Assembly: GCA_041398785.1 (NCBI GenBank) | Contig: JAWKUA010000001.1 | Location: 124,001 to 188,000 of the forward strand | Source: Planctomycetaceae bacterium | Lineage (GTDB): Bacteria > Planctomycetota > Planctomycetia > Planctomycetales > Planctomycetaceae | Reading direction: 5' to 3' | DNA length: 64,000 bases | Shown here: one piece after another, positions 52,808-62,435 of the stretch | How the letters are laid out: each line of letters starts with the position of its first letter | How positions within the stretch are numbered: position 1 is the first letter of the stretch | The notes under the pieces: model-generated | The model's database searches: none | Seen by the model: the letters and a program-made list of their open reading frames with translations, nothing else | Told to the model about the DNA's origin: nothing | Made by a program: the position numbers and the translations under genes

Positions 52808-54199
52808 TCACTTTCCGATGCAGAAACGGCTGAAGATGTGGTCCAGAATGTCGTCCGTATAAACTTCGCCCAGGATGACGGCCAGTTGATGGAGCGATCC
52901 TCGCAGTTCGATTGCGATGATCTCATCGCCGGAACCTGCGTTCGCCGCGGCAAGTGCTGACCTGATGGCAGCGGCTGCTCCGGAAAGGCTCTCGCGGCAG
53001 CGCAATGCGGTGCTGGAAAGCAGTTCTGATTTCGGCGATCCATCGTTCAGCAGCGCGTCATCCAGTGCCGCCACCAGGTCGTTAATGCCCGCACCGGTTT
53101 TCGCACTCAGATGGACAGCGTGCGAAATACCGTCGACGGTCGCGGCAGCCGCCGATGCCAGGTCGCACCGCGTGCAGACGTCGATCAGTTGCGCTGACAG
53201 GCTGGCCGCGTTTTGCCGAGCTTTCTGATCTTGAAGCAAACCGTCGTCCGGAAGGTCCGCCGCGGTACACCACAGAACAATGTCTGATTCGCCAAGCTGA
53301 ACGGCCCGCTGTCGTTGTGCCTGCCGCATGACCGGATCATCGGTCAGTTCCCAGCCGGCCGTGTCGATCAACTCCACTTCGGACCTTCCCACTACCCACG
53401 CGGAGGACAGAAAGTCTCGAGTCGTGCCGGCCACGGGCGACACAATCGCCGACGGTTTTCCCAGAAGGCGATTGAACAGGGTGCTCTTGCCCGCATTCGG
53501 CAATCCTGCCAGTACAATTCGACGGCGGTATCCCGCAGGAAGCCGACTTTGAGCGTCGTCAGAAAGCGCCTGCAGCGCCGACGATTCGGATTCCAGGCGA
53601 GCAACGACTTGCTGTCGCGTGACGAATTCGATGTCTTCGTCGACAAAGTCCAGTCCGGCTTCCAAATCCCCCAGCAGCGCCACCAGGCTGTCGCGCACGC
53701 TGGCGAGTTTTCCTGTCAGCCCGCCGGCCAGTTGCGTCAGCGCCATTTGAAACTGTTCGTGGTCGGCCGCTTCGATCAGTCCCAGGACGGCTTCGGCCTG
53801 CACCAGATCGATTCTGCCCGCCAGAAACGCCCGCATCGTGAATTCGCCGCGATGGGCGGCTCGCACATCACTTTCCAGGAGCCGATCAAGCACGGCGTCC
53901 AGCAGCGGCGGCGATCCGATCGTGTGGAATTCCGCCATCGGCTGCCCGGTGTAACTTTTCGAAGTCGGCCAGTAGAACAGCGCGGCGGGCAGCGGAATGC
54001 CGACTTCAGGAAGAATCAGGTGACCGGGAAACCGACGCGGCAGCCTGGTTTCGGCCCAGGCGAGCGAAGCGTCGTCCGGCGTGAAGACGCGCCGGATGGT
54101 ATCCGCCACGCGGGGACCACTGATCCGCACGATTCCTCGTTCGGCCGCGCCGGGAGGTGAAGCGATCGCGGCAATGGTGTCGTCGGGATGCAGCGGCAT
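52808..54199 (-). CDS. mnmE: tRNA modification GTPase MnmE
   Basis: MnmE with MnmG makes the 5-carboxymethylaminomethyl uridine at wobble position 34. The 463-residue protein starts MPLHPDDTIAAIASPPG (54199 preferred over 54220), followed by the folate-binding N-terminal domain (GIVRISGP, HRGEFTMRAFLAGRIDLVQAEA), a G domain with GLPNAGKST (G1), GTTRDF (G2), DTAGW (G3), and the C-terminal CIGK. Placed 61 bases after yidC in the same direction, as in many bacteria. Confidence 0.97.
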   Translation of the reverse strand: MPLHPDDTIAAIASPPGAAERGIVRISGPRVADTIRRVFTPDDASLAWAETRLPRRFPGHLILPEVGIPLPAALFYWPTSKSYTGQPMAEFHTIGSPPLLDAVLDRLLESDVRAAHRGEFTMRAFLAGRIDLVQAEAVLGLIEAADHEQFQMALTQLAGGLTGKLASVRDSLVALLGDLEAGLDFVDEDIEFVTRQQVVARLESESSALQALSDDAQSRLPAGYRRRIVLAGLPNAGKSTLFNRLLGKPSAIVSPVAGTTRDFLSSAWVVGRSEVELIDTAGWELTDDPVMRQAQRQRAVQLGESDIVLWCTAADLPDDGLLQDQKARQNAASLSAQLIDVCTRCDLASAAAATVDGISHAVHLSAKTGAGINDLVAALDDALLNDGSPKSELLSSTALRCRESLSGAAAAIRSALAAANAGSGDEIIAIELRGSLHQLAVILGEVYTDDILDHIFSRFCIGK

Positions 54200-54259
54200 G
54201 AAAACGACTTTCGGTTCCAAGCTGTCAGACTTGAAACAATGATCGCTGAACGATGCTGC

Positions 54260-56461
54260 CTACCGTTTTTTCTTTTTGCCGCGGGTTTCCAGCTTGCGGC
54301 TTTTTTCGGCCTGCTTTTGTGCCTGTTCTGCGGCTTCCACAAGCCGCTGCATGAATCCGACCTTCGGGGGCCGAGCAGGTTGTGGATTGCCCGCGCCGTT
54401 TCCGGCTTTGCGGTTGCCCGCCTGAACAACGCGTTTTGGCGAATCGTCGCCAGCCAGCGGATCGACATATTCGTCTTCATTCGCCGTGCCGTCCGCGTCC
54501 GTCGAAGTCGACGATGACGTGCTGCCCAGCAGTTGGCGTTCGGCGATACCCCACAGGCTCGAAGCGATGAAGTAGATACACAGTCCGGCCGGTACATGCC
54601 AGAACATCACGCCGAAGAACAGCGTCATCATGTTCATCATCTTCTGCTGAACTTCCTGCTGCTCATCGGCCGGCGGCGGCATAAACATCTTTTGCTGCAT
54701 CAGGAACAGCACGACGGTGATGCACGGCAGCAGGTTGAAGTCCTGCCCCAGAAACGGCAGCGAAAACGGCATTCGGAACAGTGAATCCGGTGCCGCCAGA
54801 TTGTCGATCCACAGAAATCTGGACAACCGCAGATCGACGGCCGTGTTCAGACACGTATAGAGGCCGATGAAGACCGGAAACTGCAGAAACAGCGGCAGAC
54901 AGCCTCCCAGCGGATTGATCTTATGCTTCCGCCAAAGTTCCATCTGAGCCTTGGCCATTTTTTCCTTGTCGTCGCCGTACTTCAGTTTCAGTTCGTTGAT
55001 TTTCGGCTGCAGGTCCTTCATCTTCGCGGCGCTGATGGCTTGCTTGCGAGACAGCGGAAACAGGCAGCCTCGCACGATGACCGTCAGGCACACGATGGCC
55101 AGAAAGTACGGCAGACCGGCCTTATGCAGGCTGTTCAGCAGCGCGTGCATGCCGCGGGCAATGAAGCCGAACCACGTTCCGTAATCCAGCACGGAATCGG
55201 CTTCAAACGGAGGAGCGTCCAGTAGTTCGCGGTACTTCGGACCGACGAACAGCGCGAACCGATGGGTGACCGTGTCCTGCGGAGTTCCGGCCGGCGACAG
55301 GGCCACGGGGGTCGACGCCATCCGAAAACTGATATCGGAAAGCTCCTTCCGACGGCGGTCTTCCTGCACCATCATCGGGTATGTCCGATCGATCCACTTT
55401 TCGGCAAGCCGCTCTTCCAGCGGTCGCTCGTCGATCGGGCTGACCAGAGCCGCAAAGAACTGGACGTCGACTCCCGCGTATCGAAACACTCCCGTCCACT
55501 GATCGTTTTCGCGCAGCATGGGCAGGATCTGAACGTCCGTCAGCAGCTTTCCGGCATCCGATGCCTTGTCGCGGTATTTGGCGTACAGCTTCTGCACGGC
55601 TGTCGCCGCCAGCGTTACATCCTTTTTGTCCCCAACGAACTCAACCTTGATGTCCCGATGCTTGCGAGTGTGTTCGGCGTTTTCCAACAGGATGCCGACC
55701 GGTCCCTGAAGTTCGTAGGCGATCGACGTCCGGCGATCGGCAAGGTTCTGCACGGCCACGGAGACTTCAATCGTGTAGCCTGCGGATACTTCGTGGAACG
55801 CATTCCGCAGGGCTTCCGGTGTCCCGTCGATTCGTGGCAGGTGAAACGTCTTCTGCACGCGCAGGGATCTGTCCGGGGCAACAAATGCGAACGTTGCCGA
55901 ATCATCTGTCGACGCCACCAGTTCCCAGTCCGCCGTTTCCAGTGACATCTGGAACGGCAGCAACTGGTTGTCGATGGCGTCAACCGCCATTGAAAATGTG
56001 CGGTCGGTTGTCGAATTGGTGCCGATGACCGTGACCTGTTCGTCCTGCCGCGTCAGTTCGCGGAACTTGGGATCGGTCAACTGCACGCTTTCGATGACGG
56101 CACCTGCGGAACTGAGTTCAACGCGAAGAAAGTACCCGCTGGCGGGATCAAGACTTCCCAGTTGGACGGATGTGTGCGGGTGAATTTCGGGTTCCGGCGA
56201 TGCGTCAGCGGCGATGGAACCGGGATCCGCCGCTTTGTCAGTATCGGGGGCCTCCGCCGGGGAATCGCCGGTGTCCGAAGCGGCCTGCTGCGGCTGCTCG
56301 TCGGTCCCGGCAGCGTTGCCGGCATCATTGGCGTCGACGTTGTTCACATCCGCCGGCACGGGTTTCGGCGGAGGAAAGAACTTCGGCGCAATGAACGTCG
56401 TGTACAGCCAGAGAAAGCTGAACGACGTCAGGATGAACAGGAAAAAACGTCGGTTATCCAT
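54260..56461 (-). CDS. yidC: membrane protein insertase YidC
   Basis: Inserts and folds inner-membrane proteins. 733 residues from the ATG at 56461 (MDNRRFFLFILTSFSFLWLY), one membrane segment, a large periplasmic domain (~100-410), then five membrane segments with the conserved core PLSRKQAISAAKMKDLQPK, LGGCLPLFLQFPVFIGLY, and the C-terminal ICIYFIASSLWGIAERQ, ending in a basic tail. Domain order is that of Gram-negative YidC; it is long because of the acidic linker at ~30-80. Upstream of mnmE. Confidence 0.96.
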   Translation of the reverse strand: MDNRRFFLFILTSFSFLWLYTTFIAPKFFPPPKPVPADVNNVDANDAGNAAGTDEQPQQAASDTGDSPAEAPDTDKAADPGSIAADASPEPEIHPHTSVQLGSLDPASGYFLRVELSSAGAVIESVQLTDPKFRELTRQDEQVTVIGTNSTTDRTFSMAVDAIDNQLLPFQMSLETADWELVASTDDSATFAFVAPDRSLRVQKTFHLPRIDGTPEALRNAFHEVSAGYTIEVSVAVQNLADRRTSIAYELQGPVGILLENAEHTRKHRDIKVEFVGDKKDVTLAATAVQKLYAKYRDKASDAGKLLTDVQILPMLRENDQWTGVFRYAGVDVQFFAALVSPIDERPLEERLAEKWIDRTYPMMVQEDRRRKELSDISFRMASTPVALSPAGTPQDTVTHRFALFVGPKYRELLDAPPFEADSVLDYGTWFGFIARGMHALLNSLHKAGLPYFLAIVCLTVIVRGCLFPLSRKQAISAAKMKDLQPKINELKLKYGDDKEKMAKAQMELWRKHKINPLGGCLPLFLQFPVFIGLYTCLNTAVDLRLSRFLWIDNLAAPDSLFRMPFSLPFLGQDFNLLPCITVVLFLMQQKMFMPPPADEQQEVQQKMMNMMTLFFGVMFWHVPAGLCIYFIASSLWGIAERQLLGSTSSSTSTDADGTANEDEYVDPLAGDDSPKRVVQAGNRKAGNGAGNPQPARPPKVGFMQRLVEAAEQAQKQAEKSRKLETRGKKKKR

Positions 56462-56737
56462 GAGCAAACCAGGCGGCAGAGACCAGCACGGCGGAGGCGA
56501 TGCAGCATTCGATTCTTCGTCGGCACAGCCGGATTATTGCCCGCTACGCCCAAAGTGGTCGGTCGCGCAGCATATCGCTCACAACCAGTCGCGCGAATCG
56601 ATCCTTCCGGGGAACTTCGATTTCCCGGCGTTCAGGACGATTTTCGCCAATCTTCAGCCTGCCCAACCGATTTGGTGCGAAGCTGGGAAACCGTCTCGCC
56701 GGTGGCAGTTGGCCGACTTCCGACCTCGCGATCCGGC

Positions 56738-57490
56738 CTATCGGCCTTCGCGAAGTCGATCGCCCAGAAAGTTGTCCAGATCGGGAATCGCGTAGATCTT
56801 TTCGGCAGTGGCATTGAAATCGTATTCGACGCGATGGAACCGCACTTCGTTCCCATCGACAGTCACATACGATGAACGCGGGTCATTGTTACGCGGCTGA
56901 CCGACGGACCCGACGTTGATCATCACCTTCACTTCATTGAGCTGGTACCGGAAGTCGATTTCTTCCGGGGCCAGGAATTCGAGTCGTTCCGTAAACACGC
57001 CGGGAATGTGCGTGTGGCCCTGAAAACAGTATTGCGGCACCAGGGCGAAGATCTTTTCCATCTTCACCTGATTGTAGATGTCGTCCGGAAACACGTACTC
57101 ATTCAGCGGATTGCGGGCCGAACCGTGGACGTACATGGTGCGTTCGTCGTCGCTCATGTAGCGGCGGTTGAGTTCGCCGAGAAACTCCCAGCGCCGCTCC
57201 GCCTGAGCACCCGACGATCCTTCCAGAACGGAACGCGTCCAGAAGATGGCGCGTTCGGCACCAGCGTTAAATCCTTCCGGGTCGAACAGGGCCGCCTGGT
57301 CATGATTGCCCAGCAGGCACATGTCCAGGTCCATCACCCGATCGATACACTCGCAGGGATTGGGCCCGTACCCGACGATGTCGCCCAGGCAATAGATCTC
57401 CGAAATCTCCTTCGACCGGATATCCGCCAGCACGGCCTCCAGGGCTTCCAGATTGCCGTGAATATCACTAATGAGTGCTTTCAAGTTCAC
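56738..57490 (-). CDS. metallophosphoesterase (YfcE/MJ0936-like)
   Basis: 250 residues with all calcineurin-like motifs: SDIHGN (D8, H10), GDIVGYGP (D36-37), GNHD (~61-64), and FQGHTH (~156-161), the usual two-metal site. Cytoplasmic. Such enzymes hydrolyse phosphodiesters; the exact substrate of this branch is unclear. Upstream of yidC in the same direction, 276 bases away. Confidence 0.9.
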   Translation of the reverse strand: MNLKALISDIHGNLEALEAVLADIRSKEISEIYCLGDIVGYGPNPCECIDRVMDLDMCLLGNHDQAALFDPEGFNAGAERAIFWTRSVLEGSSGAQAERRWEFLGELNRRYMSDDERTMYVHGSARNPLNEYVFPDDIYNQVKMEKIFALVPQYCFQGHTHIPGVFTERLEFLAPEEIDFRYQLNEVKVMINVGSVGQPRNNDPRSSYVTVDGNEVRFHRVEYDFNATAEKIYAIPDLDNFLGDRLREGR

Positions 57491-57981
57491 TGTCCTTCCG
57501 CAGAACCGCCGACGGCGGTTTTGTCCACGGCAGCCGGAGCTGGTTCAGGAACACCCTTCGCCGCACGCTGAAGCGGGCTGTCGAAGCCGCAGGATCGGTT
57601 ATCCGGAATGCAAGCCGCTGATTTCAGACTTCGTCGGTTCCCGACCATCAGCACAACATCCGAGTTCGATTTGAAGCGGCCGAAAGCAGATACTCCCAGG
57701 AGTCACGTCGCATCCAGGCGAACTGTTAAAATTCGCCGAACCGATTCCCCTGTTTAATCTCAGGAATTGTCCTGATCCTGCAATCCGGCAGGAAGCGGGG
57801 GAGTTTAGGAAGCGGTGCAGAACCAGACAAGCGATTCGTGATTACCCGCAGGCACCTCAGGCCGCCGCTGTATCGCCATGAACTGCGACAGCGGCGACTG
57901 AGAACCCAGGACTCGCCAGCCACGGCGTTGCCAAAGCCGGGAACTGATACAGCCCGCGTTCCGAAGCCGGCGACTTCAGCA
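57491..57981. other. intergenic region
   Basis: About 490 bases between two minus-strand genes. No gene, repeat or RNA recognised. The phosphoesterase promoter should be at the left end. Confidence 0.4.
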
Positions 57982-60030
57982 CTACTTGCTGACGGCTGTC
58001 GTGGTTTCCTCGCCGATCAGCGGTTCTGTAATCGACGCACTCGCGACGCGCACTCGCAGGTTGTGCGTTCCTTCCCGGCGGCAGCGTGTCTGGATCGCAA
58101 ACACGGCCGACTGCCCTGGTTCCAGAGTCGGGATGGAACGGAACACCAGCACGCCGTTTTCCGCGATGTATTCCGACGGGCCTGCCGCCTGCAGCAGTTC
58201 CAGACCGAACGGAAGCTCACAACTGAGTCCCACGCCGTTGGCCGCTCGCGAACCGTCATTTTCGATGCGGACTTCAAACACGGCTTCGTCACCGACAACC
58301 GCCTGCTTCGTCCGGGCATCCAGTTTCAGCGACAGTTCGGCAACACCTTCGACGGTCGTGGAATGTTCGGCCACGGTGACTTTTCCATGGTCGGACACGA
58401 CACCGGCCTGGTGGACGGCGGCACCGGCAGTCGTCGGCCGCAGTGTCACAATCAGACTGCTGCTGGATCCCGACTTCAGCGTTCCCACAAACCAGTCCAC
58501 CGTTCGCTCCTGTTCCATGAACTTGCCGCCGCGATCGGCGCTGATGAATTCATAGCCTTCGGGAACGCGGTACTTGGCTCGCACATTGTTCGAAGCCACG
58601 TTGCCATCGTTCACGACAACCACTTCGTAGTCCGTCTGCTGTCCGACAACCCGCTGTTCCGGCCCGTGGACCGCAATACTGAGCTGCGGTTCAACGACCG
58701 TGATGTTCGTCGTTGTCTGGTCGGTGAGTTCTCCGTCGGCCGTTGCACGAACCGCCAGGTTTTGAGGTCCGCCCTGAACCGCGGCAACGCTGAGTTTCGC
58801 CTGCCGCGATTCACCGGGATTCAGAGTGCCGACTTCAATGGTCAGCAGACTTCCGCGGCGGTGTTCGAGTCCTTCCGGAATCGCCGCCTGAATGGTCACA
58901 TTGCGAGCGACGCCGGTACCGGGATTGGTCACTGACACGACATAGCTGCCCTGCTGCCCGACTTCCACCTGCGCCGGTCCGTCGACGCTAAGCTGCAACA
59001 TCGGCTCCTTCACGGTGAACACCGACGCTGCAAAACCCGTGAAGCGGACAAACGCATTCAACTGCATTCCGCCGCGACCCAGCGGAACGACGGTCAGTTC
59101 CACTCGCCGGGAGTCTCCGGCTGCGAGTTCTTCAAACGTCCACAGCGCTGACCCCGCGGTTGAATTCGGATCGGGGGAAGCGGCGATGACCTGCAGCCCG
59201 TCAGGAATCACGGCTTCCGCAATCACATGACGAACCGGGCTGTCGCTGCTGTTTCGGATGATCAGGTCGCACTTGCACTCCTGTCCGACGTTGAAGTCCC
59301 CGTGCTGCACCCACTGCAGCGTTACTGACGGACTCTGCGGACCGGTGTCCTGTGAACCGACGCCGTCGGCGTACGCTCGACTTGGCGATTCCGATCGAAC
59401 CACCGTTTCCCGCAGGGCAGGCGCCGCGACAGGCGCCGGACCCGGCGCCGGTGAAGCGGCTGTCTGCGGCGGCGCGGCGGCTGATTGTTCCTTCAGAAAC
59501 TCGGCAAACGGATTCGTGTCGTCAAAGTCTGTTGCTTCAGCGGCGATGAGTTCAATGTTTTCGGTTTGGTTTTCGGAATCGATGACAGCGGCTGCCTGAA
59601 CAACGCCTTCCGCCGGGGAATTCTGTGATGCCGCACTGGAAGGATGCACCTGAAACGAAGCCGGCCATGCCGTATCGCTCGCGGCGGCTGGCGCGGTTCC
59701 GGCAGCGGGAGCCTTCGAAGCAATCTGCGGCGATGCCTTCGGCGCAGCGGCAGGCGTGCCCGGGGAAATCTGTTTCAGAGGACGCCGCGGAGGTGTCTTG
59801 ACCGCTTCACCTGGTTCCTTAACCGAAGTTGCTGTCGGTGAGAAATACTCCAGCGACGCTCCACCGGCGGATGGCTGTGCGGCCGCGGAGGCTTCTGTGA
59901 TTCCCGTCTGGTTCTTCAGACTATCCCATTCCGCAAACGGATTGACTTCATCCGACGCCGCGACCAGGCCAGGCAGCGACAGCAGGCACAGAACTCCCAG
60001 CGTGCGGCGTGTGCGAAAGCGACTCAGCAT
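57982..60030 (-). CDS. secreted DUF11/CARDB-repeat surface protein
   Basis: 682 residues. The ATG at 60030 gives MLSRFRTRRTLGVLCLLSLP and a cleavage-like site (VAASD). After a Pro/Ala-rich stretch (~50-230), three or four repeats of ~110 residues follow with the DUF11-type opening GDFNVGQECKCDLIIRNS, GQQGSYVVSVTNPGTGVARN, GQQTDYEVVVVNDGNVASNN and GDEAVFEVRIENDGSRAANG. Such proteins sit at the cell surface or in the stalk-like matrix of planctomycetes; their partners are unknown. The long upstream start (60138) reads unlike a signal and is not used. Confidence 0.88.
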   Translation of the reverse strand: MLSRFRTRRTLGVLCLLSLPGLVAASDEVNPFAEWDSLKNQTGITEASAAAQPSAGGASLEYFSPTATSVKEPGEAVKTPPRRPLKQISPGTPAAAPKASPQIASKAPAAGTAPAAASDTAWPASFQVHPSSAASQNSPAEGVVQAAAVIDSENQTENIELIAAEATDFDDTNPFAEFLKEQSAAAPPQTAASPAPGPAPVAAPALRETVVRSESPSRAYADGVGSQDTGPQSPSVTLQWVQHGDFNVGQECKCDLIIRNSSDSPVRHVIAEAVIPDGLQVIAASPDPNSTAGSALWTFEELAAGDSRRVELTVVPLGRGGMQLNAFVRFTGFAASVFTVKEPMLQLSVDGPAQVEVGQQGSYVVSVTNPGTGVARNVTIQAAIPEGLEHRRGSLLTIEVGTLNPGESRQAKLSVAAVQGGPQNLAVRATADGELTDQTTTNITVVEPQLSIAVHGPEQRVVGQQTDYEVVVVNDGNVASNNVRAKYRVPEGYEFISADRGGKFMEQERTVDWFVGTLKSGSSSSLIVTLRPTTAGAAVHQAGVVSDHGKVTVAEHSTTVEGVAELSLKLDARTKQAVVGDEAVFEVRIENDGSRAANGVGLSCELPFGLELLQAAGPSEYIAENGVLVFRSIPTLEPGQSAVFAIQTRCRREGTHNLRVRVASASITEPLIGEETTTAVSK

Positions 60031-60514
60031 TCCGGATTCCTCCAGGAACCGCGCCGGACGATCGCCGGGCGGTTTCGAATATTCGTGTGGCGTTTTTCTG
60101 TCAGCAAATTCCGCCGATGTCCGCCGACGCGCGATCAAAGAGCCGGCGTCGAAACACGGAAGAGACGTTCATCTCTTCGTATCGGTTGCAGCGACCGTAC
60201 GGATTAGTGAAGTTCCGGAGAATTGGGAAACTTTGCCGGTTGTGCCGGTTGGTCGGACCCGTGGCAACGTCCGCTCACGCCACCGGACAACGGCACAATG
60301 ATCGCGGTGGAAGACGCGATTTCCGTTCTTTGGCCGAGCCGGCATTCCTCGTCGGATGCGGCTCATCGGACAATTCGCAGTTTCAATACTGAGTCCTACA
60401 ATGCCGCCCGGACGCCGGCAGCGAACCGGGCACGATCAGCCGGCTGAGCCCTTTGCACGGCGTCACCTCGCGCCAGGCCGGAGAACGACGGGTCAGCGCG
60501 AAAGCTTCTGATTC
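60031..60514. other. divergent intergenic region
   Basis: About 480 bases between divergent genes, presumably two promoters. No further gene or RNA recognised. Confidence 0.4.
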
Positions 60515-62251
60515 ATGACGAACGATCCCAAAACGCAGGATGACGACCGGGAAGCACGCCTGGCCGCGGTGCTCGACCGCCTGCTGACGGAATCCGGACG
60601 TCGTCCGTCAGCGGAGTTGCTGAAATCCGCGGTTCGCGAACATCCCGATTTGGAAGTCGAGCTGCGTGAACTTTTCGCCACCGCGATGATTGCCGACGAC
60701 GTGGCGTTGTTCCAGTCCACGATCATTGGCCCGCTGACCGATGACCAGCCCCGTCGCGGTCAGCGGCTGACCAGCAGTCACGGTTCAGCCGTCGGCACGT
60801 ATATCGCCGACTATGAACTGCTGGAAGAAATCGGTCGAGGCGGCATGGGGGTCGTCTACCGAGCCCGGCAGGAAAGCCTGGACCGCACCGTCGCGCTGAA
60901 GATGATTCCAAACGCGGCCTTCGCGGCGTCGCAGGATCTGGCTCGGCTGCGGGCCGAAGCGCTGGCGGCGGCTCGCCTGCATCATCCCAACATCGTTCCC
61001 ATTTACGAAGTCGGCGAACACAACGGCCAGCCCTGGTTCAGCATGCAGCTTCTGGAAGGCCAGACACTTTCCGAAAGGCTGATGCAGGGACCGCTGGCCG
61101 CGGAGGAAGCCGTGCGGCTGCTGATTCCCGTTGTGGAAGCCATCGGCGCGGCTCACCGCGCGGGCGTGCTGCATCGCGATCTGAAGCCGTCGAACATTCT
61201 GATTACTCACGACGGTACTCCCTTCGTCACCGACTTCGGGCTGGCCAAGCGAGTCCCCGCGACGGAAGAACCGGTTGCAGCGTGCAGCAGTTCCCAGGAC
61301 GGGCTGACTCAAAGCGGTGCTATTTTGGGAACCCCCGCCTGGATGTCACCGGAACAAGCGGCCGGACAGACCGAATCCATCGACGTGACTTCCGACATCT
61401 ACAGTCTGGGTACGATTCTGTATGCGATGCTGACCGGCCGGCCTCCGTTTCAGGCGTCGTCGTCGTTCGACACGCTGCTGATGGTGATGGAACAGGATCC
61501 TCCGGCGATGCGGGTTCTGAATCCCGGCATCGATTCGGATCTGGAAATGATCGTGCTGAAATGTCTGCAGAAGCCTCAGGACCTGCGCTATTCGTCAACC
61601 GCCGCGCTGGCCGGTGACCTGAAGGCCTGGCTGAACAAGGAGCCGATCAGCGCACGCACATCAACGATTGCCAATGTTGTCGCCCGCTTGTTTCGCGAAT
61701 CGCATCACGCCGCCGTGCTGCAGAACTGGGGAGTGCTGTGGATGTGGCACAGCCTGGTCCTGCTGATTCTGTGCCTGACAACCAACGCCATGCAGTTGGG
61801 CGGAGTCAGCGAACGCTGGCCGTTTGTCGGCCTGTGGGTTGTCGGGCTGGGATTGTGGGCGGCAATCTTCTGGAACCTGCGACATCGCGCCGGACCGATC
61901 ACGGCCGTGGAACGCCACATCGCTCACGTCTGGGCGGGAAGCATGGCGGCTTCATCAACGCTGTTTGCCGTCGAATGGATCATGAACCGTCCGGCACTGG
62001 AATTCTCACCGGTGCTGGGAACGATCGCCGGAATTGTGTTCCTGGTGAAGGCGGGAACTCTTTCCGGAAGATTCTACGTCCAGGCGGTTGCGCTGTTTGC
62101 GACGTCGCTGGTCATGGCGGCGATACAGGTGGCTTCGACTCGCTATTCCGGGCTGCCGAACGTCAGCATTTCACTGTTCGGCCTCGTCACGGCCGCCGCC
62201 TTCTTTTTCCCCGGATTGAAATACTACCGGCAGCAGCGACACCGCGGGTAG
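60515..62251 (+). CDS. membrane Ser/Thr protein kinase (PknB-like)
   Basis: 578 residues. An N-terminal helical part (~1-85) resembles the sigma-like segments found on planctomycete kinases. The kinase domain (~90-365) has IGRGGMGVVYRA, the Lys in VALKMIP, HRDLKPSN, and the DFG of VTDFGLAK; GTPAWMSPEQAAG is the activation-loop end. From ~395 there are several membrane helices (LVLLILCLTTNAMQL and more) instead of the extracellular repeats seen in PknB. It could sense membrane state; no partner or target is encoded beside it. Confidence 0.93.
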   Translation: MTNDPKTQDDDREARLAAVLDRLLTESGRRPSAELLKSAVREHPDLEVELRELFATAMIADDVALFQSTIIGPLTDDQPRRGQRLTSSHGSAVGTYIADYELLEEIGRGGMGVVYRARQESLDRTVALKMIPNAAFAASQDLARLRAEALAAARLHHPNIVPIYEVGEHNGQPWFSMQLLEGQTLSERLMQGPLAAEEAVRLLIPVVEAIGAAHRAGVLHRDLKPSNILITHDGTPFVTDFGLAKRVPATEEPVAACSSSQDGLTQSGAILGTPAWMSPEQAAGQTESIDVTSDIYSLGTILYAMLTGRPPFQASSSFDTLLMVMEQDPPAMRVLNPGIDSDLEMIVLKCLQKPQDLRYSSTAALAGDLKAWLNKEPISARTSTIANVVARLFRESHHAAVLQNWGVLWMWHSLVLLILCLTTNAMQLGGVSERWPFVGLWVVGLGLWAAIFWNLRHRAGPITAVERHIAHVWAGSMAASSTLFAVEWIMNRPALEFSPVLGTIAGIVFLVKAGTLSGRFYVQAVALFATSLVMAAIQVASTRYSGLPNVSISLFGLVTAAAFFFPGLKYYRQQRHRG

Positions 62252-62435
62252 TACGTCTTCCAACAAGGCGTTTCGCGCTGCGTCCGGAATCGGCTGAAGG
62301 ACGCTGTTGGAACAAACGATGTTCGATCGCGACAGGACGTCACAAGTCGGTTTCCGACGGCTGCGCCGCACAACTTCTGCGAAGATGTGCTACCCGGAGC
62401 GATCGACGTTTTGGGTGACGCTCCCGAGCGCGGCG